From the NCBI GenBank assembly GCA_035236585.1, contig CP141137.1, positions 12,850,327 through 12,914,326 on the forward strand: a DNA stretch of 64,000 nt, written 5' to 3'. Below, one piece after another: positions 13,710 through 25,443 of the stretch (its first letter is position 1; the number at the start of each line of letters is the position of its first letter). The stretch is from Warburgia ugandensis. Taxonomy: Eukaryota > Streptophyta > Magnoliopsida > Canellales > Canellaceae. Under the pieces are notes generated by a model. It had not been told where the DNA came from. It saw only the letters and a list, made by a program, of their open reading frames with translations, and did not search any database. The translations under genes were made by a program, and so were the position numbers.

Positions 13710-13832
13710 TGGATTCAAGGTGTTAAAACAGCCTCTTACAAAATTCAAGATAAGGCTGCATACTAGTGACCCTTCTGGTCCTCCCCTTCTCCAGACCTGC
13801 ATATGCTGGAGCTTTGTGCACCGAGACTGCCC
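13710..13832 (+). mobile_element. 5'-truncated Au-SINE with perfect target duplication
   Basis: This is the Au-SINE body from just inside box B to the 'gactgccc' end. It includes 'aacagcctcttacaaaat' and 'gacctgcatatgctggagc'. The same 16 bases, TTTTTGGTGAGAGGCA, flank both sides (13694-13709 and 13833-13848), giving a perfect target duplication and a young appearance despite the missing head. Confidence 0.85.
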
Positions 13833-14082
13833 TTTTTGGTGAGAGGCAAGAGTGTGTTAGAACTGCTTCTGGAAAGAGACTAGTAATGTATGCTGTAGAT
13901 CGAGATCTTGTGGTCAATTGAGCGTGTATTTGTCAACTCTCTCAAGGAAACAAAACTAGAACCAACTTGCACCAGTGGATATAAGTTAGCATGAGAAAAG
14001 TGTTTGAAAGAGGACTGCCTAGCTTTTGATGTGGTCTGCCAGGAAAATACAATTCATCGGCTAGGTTGACGTTAGTACCACC

Positions 14083-14097
<15 letters not shown>

Positions 14098-14150
<53 letters not shown>

Positions 14151-14159
14151 CTCTCTCTC
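14098..14159. repeat. (CT)n microsatellite with TATAT interruptions
   Basis: A CT-dinucleotide tract with two 'ctatatct' interruptions. Confidence 0.95.
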
Positions 14160-15440
14160 AACTGTTCACAGTGATCACTGTTGCAACTTCAGGGTTGATT
14201 AACGTTTACGGTGATTCGGGGTAAGTAAGACGCACTCTTGAGTAGTCACTAGCTAGCATTGCCCCATTCAGAGTCATGCACTTTGGATGGATCCATTGGT
14301 CAAAGATGCTTCTCTTCTCTTTGGGTAAAGATTTCAAAGATGCTTCATTGAAAAAGCTTTGCGAGTTCTGTAAGAGCAACTCATGCATGGCCAAAAATGC
14401 ACCTCAAAACGCGAATAGTGCCCTGATAAACATGAAACGCAGATCGATGTAGTCAAAAGTTTAATCTTATCCTTTTCTTTTAAAGAATAGCCTTCCCTGG
14501 CTTTCAAGAGACGCGAGCCCTATAACTAGAGTTAAAGGGCGTGTTTGTCTCCACAGTTATCTTTGGAACTCCTCATTGAGGACCAAGAACCAAACATGTT
14601 GGTTGCAGATCAAAAACATGGTATTCTCTTTGGGAGTCAAAAGAATACACCTCATTTTCTACGTACTCGTTCAAACGACACTAACTTCTATGATGTGTGG
14701 ATATGGAATACCGGTATGGTAGTTAGATTGTTTTGGATAAGGATCGAATATTGAAACCTGATCTTAATCGCAGTTCTTATATAGTGCTCGCAGTGCAAAT
14801 CAATACATAAATTTGCATGCATTAAAGTAAACATGGGCCCGAGGGATTGTTGAGTGGTCATCTAGTGGACTTCTTATATTCTTTGTTGCGCATCCTAATT
14901 TCCACTTTGAAAATAGACTAAATAGTAGCCGGCCAAGTTAGAAATTGCGTTTCACTGTTTCAATCATCCGAAGCAGTTATCTACTTCAGCTTGCTTCGAC
15001 TGGGTTATCCACAAAAGTTCTTCAAAATCCGTAGAACGCTTATAAGTATTTGTAAAGGGTTTAATATGTATATAGAAAGAGCTTATTTTCAAATACATAA
15101 CTAGCTTTTTCCTTTTTCTAAGCATATTGTCAAGGGGTCATAGTTTCACATATGCTAAACCCTTTGTGGCACTCGTGCGCAACTCCTTTACAAAGCACAA
15201 GTCAGCCTTCAACTCCTTGGTCTCGCTTGCTAAGGCTACACTAACTCACCTGCAAAAGCAATGAGAAAACTCAAAAACAGACTTCCTTACTTACCCTCCA
15301 ATGAATTGAATTTAACTAAGCTGAGCTAATTAGAAATGAGGAGTTAACCCTATTTATACGTGCTCTCCTCCATCCACCTCCGCAATGGAAAGCTAAGATT
15401 AATATACATGTCAACCATCTAATGGTTGAGGACCATTCTA
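14160..15440. other. Unassigned DNA
   Basis: No gene or bounded repeat recognised. Confidence 0.4.
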
Positions 15441-17230
15441 TGCAATACTTGCCATTTTGGAGAAATATATAAATGCATAATTTTGAATTTTCTAAATTTG
15501 GAGAAATTAGACTTTCAAGATATTTGAATTTTTTAGAAATAGAATCACTGGTTGAAACATCAATATTTGGAATATACGCAAAAAATAGAATCAAATGACA
15601 CTAAAAATGCTAAAATCGTAGTCCAGGCAAAAATCTTCTAATTATTTTAATTAAGATATTTTAATAAATTAAATACAAGAATGGTAATAACACATGTGGG
15701 GCCCCTGATATGGCATGAAAATTCATGAACTACCAATCATCATAGTGAGTTGAGGGAGTGATTACCAGCAATAAATGTTGGTAATCATTTTGCATTTAAT
15801 AAGATAATCAAATCAGATCAAAATCTAAAAGAAAATAATATTAACGGGGGGCTTTAAATGCACCCTTGCATTTATTTTTCCTATTAATGCCCCCTTGATT
15901 TCCTGGCTAGCCTTGATCTACGCAAACGTCAACACTGGAGACAACTACCAACGCCGACCAACCGAACCAGCAACACCCCCCCCCGGCATCGGCAACAGCC
16001 ATCATGAGAACCCACTATGAACCTAAAATAGTCGATGAAATAGTACCAAATTGATTATCTTGACTGTTTATCTTGTTCCCCAGGTGACCACAATCAAAAC
16101 CCCTTTGATTTCATGTAAATACATTAAGAGATGACACCAAAAAATGGGCAAAATAATAATCGGGGAATTTCACAAAACTTGAATTAATCTGGCCAAAAAC
16201 TCTAGATTTAGGTGAAATTAGTAAATGAAAACTTGACAAAACTCAAATTCATGAAATTTTGAACAAAATTGTGTAATTTGATGCAATTTTTCATGCTGTA
16301 TGGGTGGGCGGTGATGACCAAAATCCAGCAGTCTTCTCCGACAATGGTAGAGTTTTCTGGCAACCCACCAATGATCAAGGACTTACTATTTTGATGGATT
16401 TCACACTTATGTAAGGCTTGGATGGGTGATTTGAGTCGTTCATTGTGTTTCAGGACCATCGGACCCTTAGGGATGATGAAAATAGAGAAAGAATGAGAAG
16501 ATCTGAACCGTAGATCAAACGAGGAAAGAATGGATGGCCTGGACTCATCATCCCCAATGGGCGACACATCCAGTATGCATGTTGGAGACATGCACAAAGA
16601 CGTTCGGTCGAGGCAAGGCTGCGTGCGTCGTTCTCAGCGGCGACAGGACACAAGTGCATCCTTATGACCAGAATACATTGAGTGCATCCTAGTGACTGAG
16701 ACACACATGTGCACATCCCAGAAGTGCGGCACAAGCACTCAGCATCTTAGTGACACCGATTTTTAATAATTTTTTACCCATATTTAATCTGGGCCATTGA
16801 AATATACCCAAAACAGTAATTTGGCAATTCTTGTTGGCTACAGAGGTCCAAATTATAATCTGAGACATTTGTTAGATTCGTCTCAACGATGCGGACCTAA
16901 ATGTAGCATCAAAACCTTGATTTGACCATGTATAATTAGATTAAATCACTAAATCTCATCCAATAACTGAGATCGGCCCAATCAAGTGATGATTAGGCCT
17001 TAGAAATTGAACAAATACATCACATAAGAGATGAATTAGTGGAATTGATGGACAGATTACATGTATCTATCAAGAAAATTGATCTTGACCATTGATCTAA
17101 TCATGAACCTTAGAATTGACTGATCTGAGAATGATCAGACCGTCAGATTGACCTACGATCATGGACATACACCTAAATTGTTAAATAAACATAGAAATTG
17201 AACTAATTATGATGAATAGAACTGGAATTA
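15440..17230 (+). mobile_element. LTR-like fragment related to elements A and B
   Basis: The text around 15555-15720 ('gaaacatcaatatttggaat', then a 'aatggtaataacacatg' block) runs in the same order as the 5' part of elements A (from 22930) and B (from 43170). Further on, the 'aggccttagaaattgaa' and 'gatcttgaccattgatct' phrases resemble A around 24280-24370. Edges, target duplication and internal coding are not visible. It appears to be a truncated copy ending near the LINE at 17.3 kb. Assignment rests on visual similarity only. Confidence 0.35.
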
Positions 17231-17279
17231 GTGATGGACATGCACCAAGGAAACAAGGTGGTGTAGTGATTAGAAATCT

Positions 17280-19235
17280 AGAAATCACTAACTGCACTTG
17301 CATTGAAGTGGTTCTGGAGGCTAGAAGATTAGTACTTGTGGAAACAAATAGTTAAAAGGAAAGTGTGGAGATGCCAAAACATGGGGACTAAATGAGATGA
17401 AAATGGGGAATTGCTCTCCAATTGGAATAGACATTTTGTAGGATAGGAACCTATTTTATGAACAAGTTCAATACTTTGTTAGAAGAGGTGACAAAACAAA
17501 GTTTTGGGATCATATTTGGTGTAATGGTAAAGACTTTAAACATGTATTCAAAAGGGCATTTAGAGTCAAGCAACAAGAGAGATTGGGTTGAAGACTGCCA
17601 AATGAGAGATGGGAGAACGGTACAAGAGGTTTAAGTTACTACAAATCTTTTAAAGACTTTAAACATGTATTCTGAAGGGCATTTAGAGTCAAGCAACAAG
17701 AGAAATTGGGTTGAAGACTCTACCAAATGAGAGATGGGAGAACGGTACAAGAGGTTCAAGTTACTACAAATCTTCTAAAGACTTTTAAACATGTATTCAG
17801 AACGGCATTTAGAGTCAAGCAACAAGAGAGATAGGGTTGAAGACTCTACCAAATGAGAGATGGGAGAACAGTACAAGAGGTTCAAGTTACTAGAAATCTA
17901 TACTCTTTTGAAGAAGAGGAAGTTCAAAGAATCTTGAACCTACAAGCAAAGGCTCTCATTAATGGTGAAAAGAATATACTGTGCTGGAAAGGTGAACGAT
18001 CAGGTTACTTCTCTATTAACTGGGCATGTGCTTAGACAAAGAAAGAGAGTTCATAAGGAGGCCAAGTTGGTATGGGACTCTACTAGTCCTCACGGAATGG
18101 TTGTCTGCAATTGGGTTATTGTGAAAAAGAAACTCTTGAATTTTGATAATTTGAAGAGGTGATGGGAGCACCATCCAGATGCTATCCATGTCTCGAGGAG
18201 AATGAATCAGTCAATCGTCTTTTTCTCCACTCAACAGCTGCTAAACAGATGTGGGCCTTCATTTTTCAGATGTTTAATGTGGAATGGGCTATGCCTTTTT
18301 ACTACGGTTGATGCAATGAGCTAATGGCAGATGAATAAATCCACCAAGAGAAACAGAGCACTATTCAATCTGAGTACATTAGCAGTTTTTTGGATGATTT
18401 GGAAGGAAATAAACCAAAGGTGTTTTAATGGGAAATGCTCATCTATCCCCCGTGTGATAAGTTACTTTCACAGTGTGCTCTGGGCATCTGGAATAAAGGA
18501 ATTTAAGGGGTATACTAATGAGAAAATCAGAAGAGGATGGAATGAAGTTATACTTTCAATGATAGTCATGCAAAAAAGAACTCCTAGATGGATCACCTAA
18601 GCCAGGGTATGTTAAAAATCAACTCCGATGGTGCCTGTTTGGGCAAGCTAGGAAGCACTGGCTTGGGAGCTTTAGTTCGAGATTATCTTAAGATCCTCTT
18701 TGACACTACAGGACCTCCACCCTTTGGTGACTAAAATATAGTTGAATTGATGATGTCAAAGGTATTAAGTTGTGTGTTGCATTCGAATGACTCCCAACGG
18801 TGGTGGAGAGGGATTCTAATAATGTTATAGCATGCCCGCCATGGGCTCATTGGGACGGAGTTGATAGAATCTTACAAAGTGTTGGGGGTTGCCAGTAACC
18901 TTCTCTCAAATTAGAGGATTACCAAACGAGAGACAGACGCCCTTACAAGGGAAGGGGTCAAGCTTTTGGATCCCGACAGAGATTAACTGTTGCTCTGTGG
19001 TTGGTTGATATTGAGAGGAGTGTTCGCTCTTAGCCTTAGGAGAATGATTTTGGGGTTGGGATAATAGAGGCTTGTTGTTAGACTTTGCTCCTGTTTTTGT
19101 CATGTAATCTTTGAAAGACGATGTGTGTAATGTTGAACAATGATTGGCCAGATATACTGGCTGGTTTGGGTTGATTGACCACTAGAAATTCCTCGTTATT
19201 TTGGATGAATAAAACCAACATTCAAAAGAAGAAGT
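17280..19235 (+). mobile_element. Decayed LINE, 3' portion (zf-RVT linker and RNase H-like domain)
   Basis: This is the C-terminal half of a plant L1-type polyprotein, broken by stops and frame changes. In order: a GDKTKFWDHIW-like motif (about 17490-17525), a triplicated stretch (17530-17901), an EEEVQRILNL segment (about 17912-17945) and a zf-RVT-like region (about 18187-18290, with ENESVNRLFLHS). Next come an ALFNLSTLAVFWMIWKEIN segment (18352-18410) and an RNase H-like start, KINSDGACLGKLGSTGLGAL (about 18614-18675). No complete reverse-transcriptase domain remains, so it cannot be autonomous. The 3' end is placed near 19235 in an A-rich tract. No target duplication was found. Confidence 0.7.
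17530..17901 (+). repeat. Three tandem copies of a 123-125 bp unit inside the LINE
   Basis: Units are 17530-17652, 17653-17777 and 17778-about 17901. Each begins 'aagacttt(t)aaacatgtat', runs through 'gagtcaagcaacaagaga', and ends near 'caagttactacaaatctt'. Unit lengths that are not multiples of three shift the reading frame between copies. Confidence 0.92.
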
Positions 19236-20866
19236 TCCTAACTACTATGTTTGGTGATCAAACTACCATTACTGGTTCAGAATGAAGAAAATGTATAAGC
19301 AATGTAAACAAAGTAGTGTATATAAATCGATGACAGGGTACTTATTTCTAATTCATTTCGAAGGTGAAGATACTCCCCTTAGAAAGACGACAGATTATAA
19401 TAGTTGAGAGTAGTCGTTCAATAAAATGAGAAAAAGTTTAATCTCTAGGAAATAGAGAGAGCAAAGGCATTCTAGTTCATTTTCATACAGAGATTACTAA
19501 CTGACTAAAATCATTTCATGAAATAGATTTTTTAATTCAAGATGACTTGTACTTGTCCACATGCAAATTCGTTTGGTTCTTACACTCAGACCCCATAAAA
19601 GGCTTAGTTTTCCAACGGCCCTTTGCCCCATAGGCTCAAGTGGAGAGGAAGAATAGACAGACCCTTTTCATGCACGGGAAACGTAGTTTTGTAGATCTAA
19701 CCTATTAGTAGGAGTGGCTTAGATGAGAAATACTATCCCCATTGAGTTGCTGCACTTATTCCAAAACCATCCTTGGCTAAGCCCTATGTTTGGATGATTT
19801 GATATGTCTATCTTGTTCGGCCTCTCCTGCATAGGCTATAATACCAAAATTCATCTGTTGTGTGATTTTGGCTATGCATTTTTTGTGTTTAAACCAATAA
19901 CTCTTAGACTTTCAAGGCAAAAAACTAGAAGCTAGATGTATCCAATAGGCATACTTTTTGCAATAGCCTAAATAAGAGATGCTGAAAAAGATAATTGGGT
20001 CAAATCATTCAAAGGTAAGGTTTAGCCAGCAAGGTTTCAGAGTCAATCCCTCAAGTTAGCCCAAATAGCATTTCTCTAAGTTAAAAAGGTTATACAATAA
20101 ATTTTATGCCTACTGAATGTTTTTAACCTATGTTTTTTGGATAAAAAATCAAAACTATTTATTTTTATTAATATTTTATAAACCCAAAATAAGTGATTAG
20201 ATCATCCAAATGCATCGCTTTCCCATGTTGCCTATTTTTTATAATAATGAACATGATGAATGAATGAGAACCTCCAAAACAAGTTTTACCGTGTGGAAAA
20301 CAGGTGCCTAGCACTTCATCTCCTCTTCAGCGTGTACCTTGACGGGACTGTCCTCCAATGCACCTTGTGTAACCAAATACCAAGATAAACTCATATTATC
20401 AGTGGCAGGACTCCTCCCGCTCCCTATTTTTCCCTGTCATTCTGCCTCCCACATAGGAAGAAGCGACAAAGAAAAAAAACATTGATGGGGTGACTACTGA
20501 GGTTTGAGCTTTTCTAGTTCTTGTAGTGTTTCCGCACTACGCACTGCAACTTTCACTCCTCCCAAAACGTCCATTCTTACAGCTGACACGCTTCACAGAA
20601 ACAACACCCAATAGCAATGCAAACGCCTCCTTGGCGTTGACACCATCTCCAAAATCAATACAGACGAGAAAAGAAAGGACTAATTCAGTACAGAAATGCT
20701 CCAGAAAAGAAAGAACTAGTTAAACGCAAATGCTTTTACTGACAGACAGGTCTTTTCTGAGACTGACTTACTGACTGACTTCCACAATGGTTTTCACTCT
20801 TCTGTTCCTCATTCGAATTTTAACTGACCACGCTCTCATCGGATTATAACTAAAAGGGTTTTTTTT
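19236..20866. other. Unassigned DNA between LINE and MULE
   Basis: No gene recognised. It ends at the outer edge of the left long inverted repeat. Confidence 0.4.
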
Positions 20867-21392
20867 GGCAGATTTGCCATTATTTTATTGTATTTTTGCC
20901 AAAAAAACCTAACATTTTCAGCTTTTTGCAGATTTGCCCTGAAGTTTTCAAAAACTTTGCAGATTTGCCACTCCACCTGATTTTAGGCTGCATTTTCCGG
21001 CAATTTTTTTAAAATTCCAATCGTACCCCCTGCTATTCCTTCTCTCTTCGCATGAGTAACAAAACAGATCGATAGATCTGCCTCTCTGTGCTTGCGTGCT
21101 CATAATGGGAACGCAGACTCCACCGATCACTGACGGCCATCAATGAACGACAACGAGCGACAGATCGTTGCCCTTGAAACCTCGCGGCACACGGCTGGCA
21201 GACTGCGCCCAACCTGCCCACTCTCATTTCTCGCGCATGCCTGGCAAACCCGCACTCTCTATCTCTCTGTGTGTTTGTCTTTCTGTAGGTGTATGTCTCA
21301 TGTTCGATGGTATGCTTCACAAAGATGTCTTTGTTGTTTCGTTGCTTGTCTCATGTTCGGTTGGTTGTTTTGTAGTTTGTTTCTACATATAC
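20867..21392 (+). repeat. Left terminal inverted repeat of the MULE
   Basis: It starts near 'ggcagatttgcc' and continues with two more 'gcagatttgcc' copies (20928-20938 and 20959-20969). A 'ccactccacctgatttt' block follows, then a GC-richer segment around 21120-21250, then 'ggtgtatgtctcatgttcg'. Every block is present in reverse orientation at 50824-51440. It lacks a stretch of about 90 bp that the right copy has near 50970-51060. Confidence 0.85.
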
Positions 21393-22060
21393 GTTTCTTC
21401 CTTTTCATGGTTTTTGTTGTCCTTATAACAATTGCTTCCTATCATTTATAGATTTCCTTAATTCTTGAGTAGTTGCAGAAATTGGACAATTGAAGATTGC
21501 CTAGAGACTACGTAATTCTTCCTTTGGTCGATTGTAGGATGCTTGAATAAGCATATGAGTGTCCTAGTTCAAAGGAATAACAAAGTACTATTCATAGTAT
21601 AATGGTGGAAGTAGTAATGTTTCCTTTGGGTTCAGGATGAAAATTGTAATTTGAGCAGTCTCTTATCTGTAGTCCAGTTTAACAGATGTGTCAATTTTGG
21701 ATGCATTTATAAGTACTTTATAGGCTACAAAACTGAAGTAATGCAACTTATTCAATGGTCAAAGTTTGGAAATTGCAACTCATCAACACAAGTACAAATT
21801 TCCAAAATACAGAAAATGCAATTGTAGTTCCAAATCCACGGCTCTTATAGATTTACATTCCCAAAATGCATATCTTGGTTATATGGAAAAGAATCATGAT
21901 CATATGCTTGGATTATTCCCTTTTGTTTTCTTTAAAAAAATGTATAAAATAATAAGTGTGTTTTGTATTTGTAAAGCTCAATTTGATAGTTCGGTGATCT
22001 CTTAACAATTGTCCTTTCATAGGCCTTAAGGCTTTGCACTTAGAAAGATGGGTAAAGGTT

Positions 22061-22328
22061 GCTTATTTGAGTTTTTCATAGTAATTACTTATCTAGTTCC
22101 ACTAGTTTTGGTTTGTGTAAGACATGATATATTTGTATCCTCAGATGAAAGTTGTCTAACAATCATGTTGGAATCTCTCTTAAATAGGGTAATTGCTTAT
22201 CTGAGTTTTCCATAGTAATTACTTATCTAGTTTCACTAGTTTTGGTTTGTGTAAGACATGATATATTTATATCCTCAGATGAAAGTTGTGTAACAATCAT
22301 GTTGGAATCTCTCTTAAATAGGGTAATT
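22061..22328 (+). repeat. Tandem duplication, two 134-bp units
   Basis: Units 22061-22194 and 22195-22328 differ at only a few positions. Each runs from 'gcttat(t/c)tgagttttt' through 'ggtttgtgtaagacatgata' to 'ctcttaaatagggtaatt'. Confidence 0.95.
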
Positions 22329-22747
22329 GTATTGGGTGTATCATAATTCACATTCAGGGTGGTGACAAAGTGAGGCCATTTAAAAGAAGACTTCCTGGTG
22401 TAGTGGTAGGCTTCATGTGATAGCAACTTCTTTCCAGAATTTGTTTCCGGTGATTGATCTTGACTCTTGACAGGGTCCTTTCTGTTGCCAATTATGTGGT
22501 GTTTGCTTTTGTTTAATGGCAAACTTTGCAAAATGATATCAAATCCGTTCCTCACAGGATTGTTGGTGATATTCTTGGTTAAGTATATCTTAGGTGTCCA
22601 TAATTCCGTTTACAGCCAGGATCCAACTTGGTTATTTATTTCAACAAAATGTTTGTGTGTATATGCTTTTGAATCTAACATTGTATTTAGACATCAAAGT
22701 CATAGTTTAATACTTCCATTTTTTGGAGTGAATAATTGTCAAAGGTT

Positions 22748-22790
22748 ACTAACCCCAAATCGGGGTAAGGTCTTGATGATGATGAATTGT
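22748..22790 (+). repeat. SINE/LINE-type 3' tail
   Basis: The stretch 'actaaccccaaatcggggta' followed by 'aggtcttgatgatgatgaat' closely resembles the tail at 7287-7327. No head is identifiable. Confidence 0.45.
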
Positions 22791-23280
22791 TAAAGGTTTT
22801 GCAATTGTTTTGAATGATTTGGTTGTTATTGTGAAAACTACAATTTTTCTGAAATTATTTGAAATTAATTTTAAAAAATTATGAAAATCGAGGTAGAATA
22901 TTATATTTAATATAATATTAATTTTTAGAACAAGAATCAGGGCTTGAAACATAGATATTTGAAATCATTCATGAAAAATTGATCAGAATGATTGTAAGTA
23001 AGCTGAAATCTGAGCTCGGGTGAAAAATTCATATTTTTCTTAATTTTGTGAATTTACATTTACCTATAGGGATAAAATGGTCATTTCACTTTTGTGTGAG
23101 ATCCACAAAAGTTAGGTGAGTTGGTGAACAGTCAGCTTAGAAAATATCAATGATAATGAATAAACATGATAAGGAATCTCTTTTGAATTAAAGAAGAAAA
23201 GTTAAAAATTCATTTTAAATAATCCACAAATAAACCTATAAATACCCCCCTAACATTCCCACAAAATTGTACAAAAATTC

Positions 23281-23285
<5 letters not shown>

Positions 23286-23360
<75 letters not shown>
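23286..23360. repeat. (CT)n microsatellite inside LTR element A
   Basis: A pure CT tract of about 75 bp. Confidence 0.97.
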
Positions 23361-23362
<2 letters not shown>

Positions 23363-25443
23363 TTTTCTTTCTTTTTTCTTTTCTTTTTCTCTCTCTTCCC
23401 TTTAAAGCCACAGAGTGCATCTACGAACTCACCGTAGGGAATATTCCCTCATGGAGCGTGGGCCGTGTTTACAAACTCGACATCCCCAACTAAATAGGGT
23501 TTCTGCCTAAAAACCCTAATTCAATTAGCCATTTAAATTTGGCCGTTAGAATTCAATCTCCACCGTTGGATGGGTTTGAGCTGACCTGATCTATAAAAGC
23601 CCCTAAGATTCCAGATTGATTGAAGGTGTACTCACGAGTGAAATCATCGAAAAATAGTAAGTCTGACGACCTTATATTTTTTGGCTTGGATCTCTCTTTT
23701 CCTGCTTTATTCTTCGATTTTGGAAGCTATAGATTGGTTCCTCATCCTCCGCTCTATCTATTTTGGTAGTTTCTATGGCAAGAAGATCACTGAACTGATT
23801 TTTCCGGCAAGATTTCTCCGGTGGATCCAGTACCAGTGACCTATCTTGGATATTTTGAGCCATTGGATGGATTCAAGGGATCCAAAAACCCTAGGGGATG
23901 AAATCTGAGATGATGACTTGTTTAGATTTAGGAGATCGGGGGAAAAGGGTGATCAGACGGTCCAGATTGGACCGTCTTGCCTACCCAGGTCACCCTCCCC
24001 GTACACCGGCAATCACTGGTAAAAGCGGATGGGCTGCTGATAAACCCGTCAATCTAAATAACCCAAATTGAATCTAGGCCTTTGTTTTGACTAAAAACTT
24101 AAAAATCTAATTCGAAGCTCATTTTAACACCAAATCAAGATTGGAAAGAAGCTCTAGATTCCTAGTGAAGAGTAAAATCTAATAGAAACATAAAAGTTAA
24201 GTTTTATTCACTGTAAATTTTGATAAATCACAAAAAGTTGTACTAATTCCCAAGATCAATCAAATCTAACATGATCAAGCCTTAGAATTATGATCCATTA
24301 GTGACCTAATGATGTGATAACTTAAAGAAATTGATTAGATGTAACTGATTTGGAAATCTTTAGATCTTGACCATTAAAAGTAACAAAATCCTTGAAAATA
24401 CATAATAATCTTAGTATGGATGATTATCTAATGATAAGATCATGATAAATGAATGGCCTAATGTGGCTAATTTTGGATTGATTGATATCTATGCCCTTGA
24501 ATTTAATAAAATGACTAAAGATCTTATTGATCGGTTGGATCAAGAAAGATCAAATCATATGATGAGATGAATCAATGATTTAGTGATGAAATCACATTAA
24601 GATAATGTGTTACATCTGAATAAAAATAAAAGATCAAGATCAAAACCCTTAATGGGATGAAAAATGATTAAAATAATCATGGGATCAAAATGGAGAAATA
24701 TGATATATTCAAATGAGCATGAGAGATATTATATTCTATTGTAAATGTTTTTTTATTTGTTTAGTAGATTTAATTGTTAGATCTATTTATTTACTTTTTA
24801 TTGTTCATATTATGTAAATTACATGAAAAATATAATTAAATGGAAATAGATATTGATGAACATTTACAATGAATATGGATATGGACTTAATGATAATAAG
24901 GGCTATAGTTTGTAGGACAATATAAGGAATATCATTTCCTTAGCCCAAATTAGGAGAATAATAAACCCCATGAATGACATTTTAAATGCTCATGGATTTA
25001 ATTAAAATTAAATAACAAGAGTACTTAGGGTTTAATTCTTATAAGAACCTTGTGAAGGTTGAGCTAAGGTCACCCCAGTAAATGCTGAACATGGTGATTA
25101 AGGGGGTTCTCTAACAGAACCTCGCTCTTCCCCTACCTTCTAGCGACGTTTGTGAGGTCTAAATGCCTCCTTACATAAGGATTGAATTAACCACTCTGTA
25201 AACAGCTTGTATCTAGTAAACCTTTGTCAATTGAAAATAAGAGGAGTTGTCTAGAATTAGGAGTGCATAAATTATCTTCAATCAGTAAAATATTAACTGG
25301 TTGAATAATAATAAGATCATAAAAGGATAGTAAACTATTTAATCCTAATAAAAATGGTAATTAAGATAACCAAAGATCAAACAAGATCCATAGGGAGATC
25401 TTGAGATCAATAATAATAAGAAACATAATATTGTGTTAGTATG

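Larger units (their letters stand above)
21393..22829. other. MULE left subterminal region, non-coding
   Basis: No protein domain recognised. It contains a 134-bp tandem duplication (22061-22328) and a LINE/SINE-like tail (22748-22790), and it ends at the insertion point of LTR element A. Confidence 0.5.

Noticed and set aside
16208-16734. Overlapping 129- and 94-aa minus-strand ORFs
   Set aside because: Composition and context suggest LTR-like debris; no family motif.
20820-20866. Candidate 9-bp MULE target duplication (TAACTAAAA against TAATTGAAG at 51439)
   Set aside because: Only six of nine bases match, and the left copy would leave 13 unexplained bases before the repeat; too weak to claim.
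21033-21451. Several overlapping ORFs on both strands, mirrored at 50582-51355
   Set aside because: They exist only because the inverted repeat is GC-richer; the same sequence is repeated at both MULE ends.
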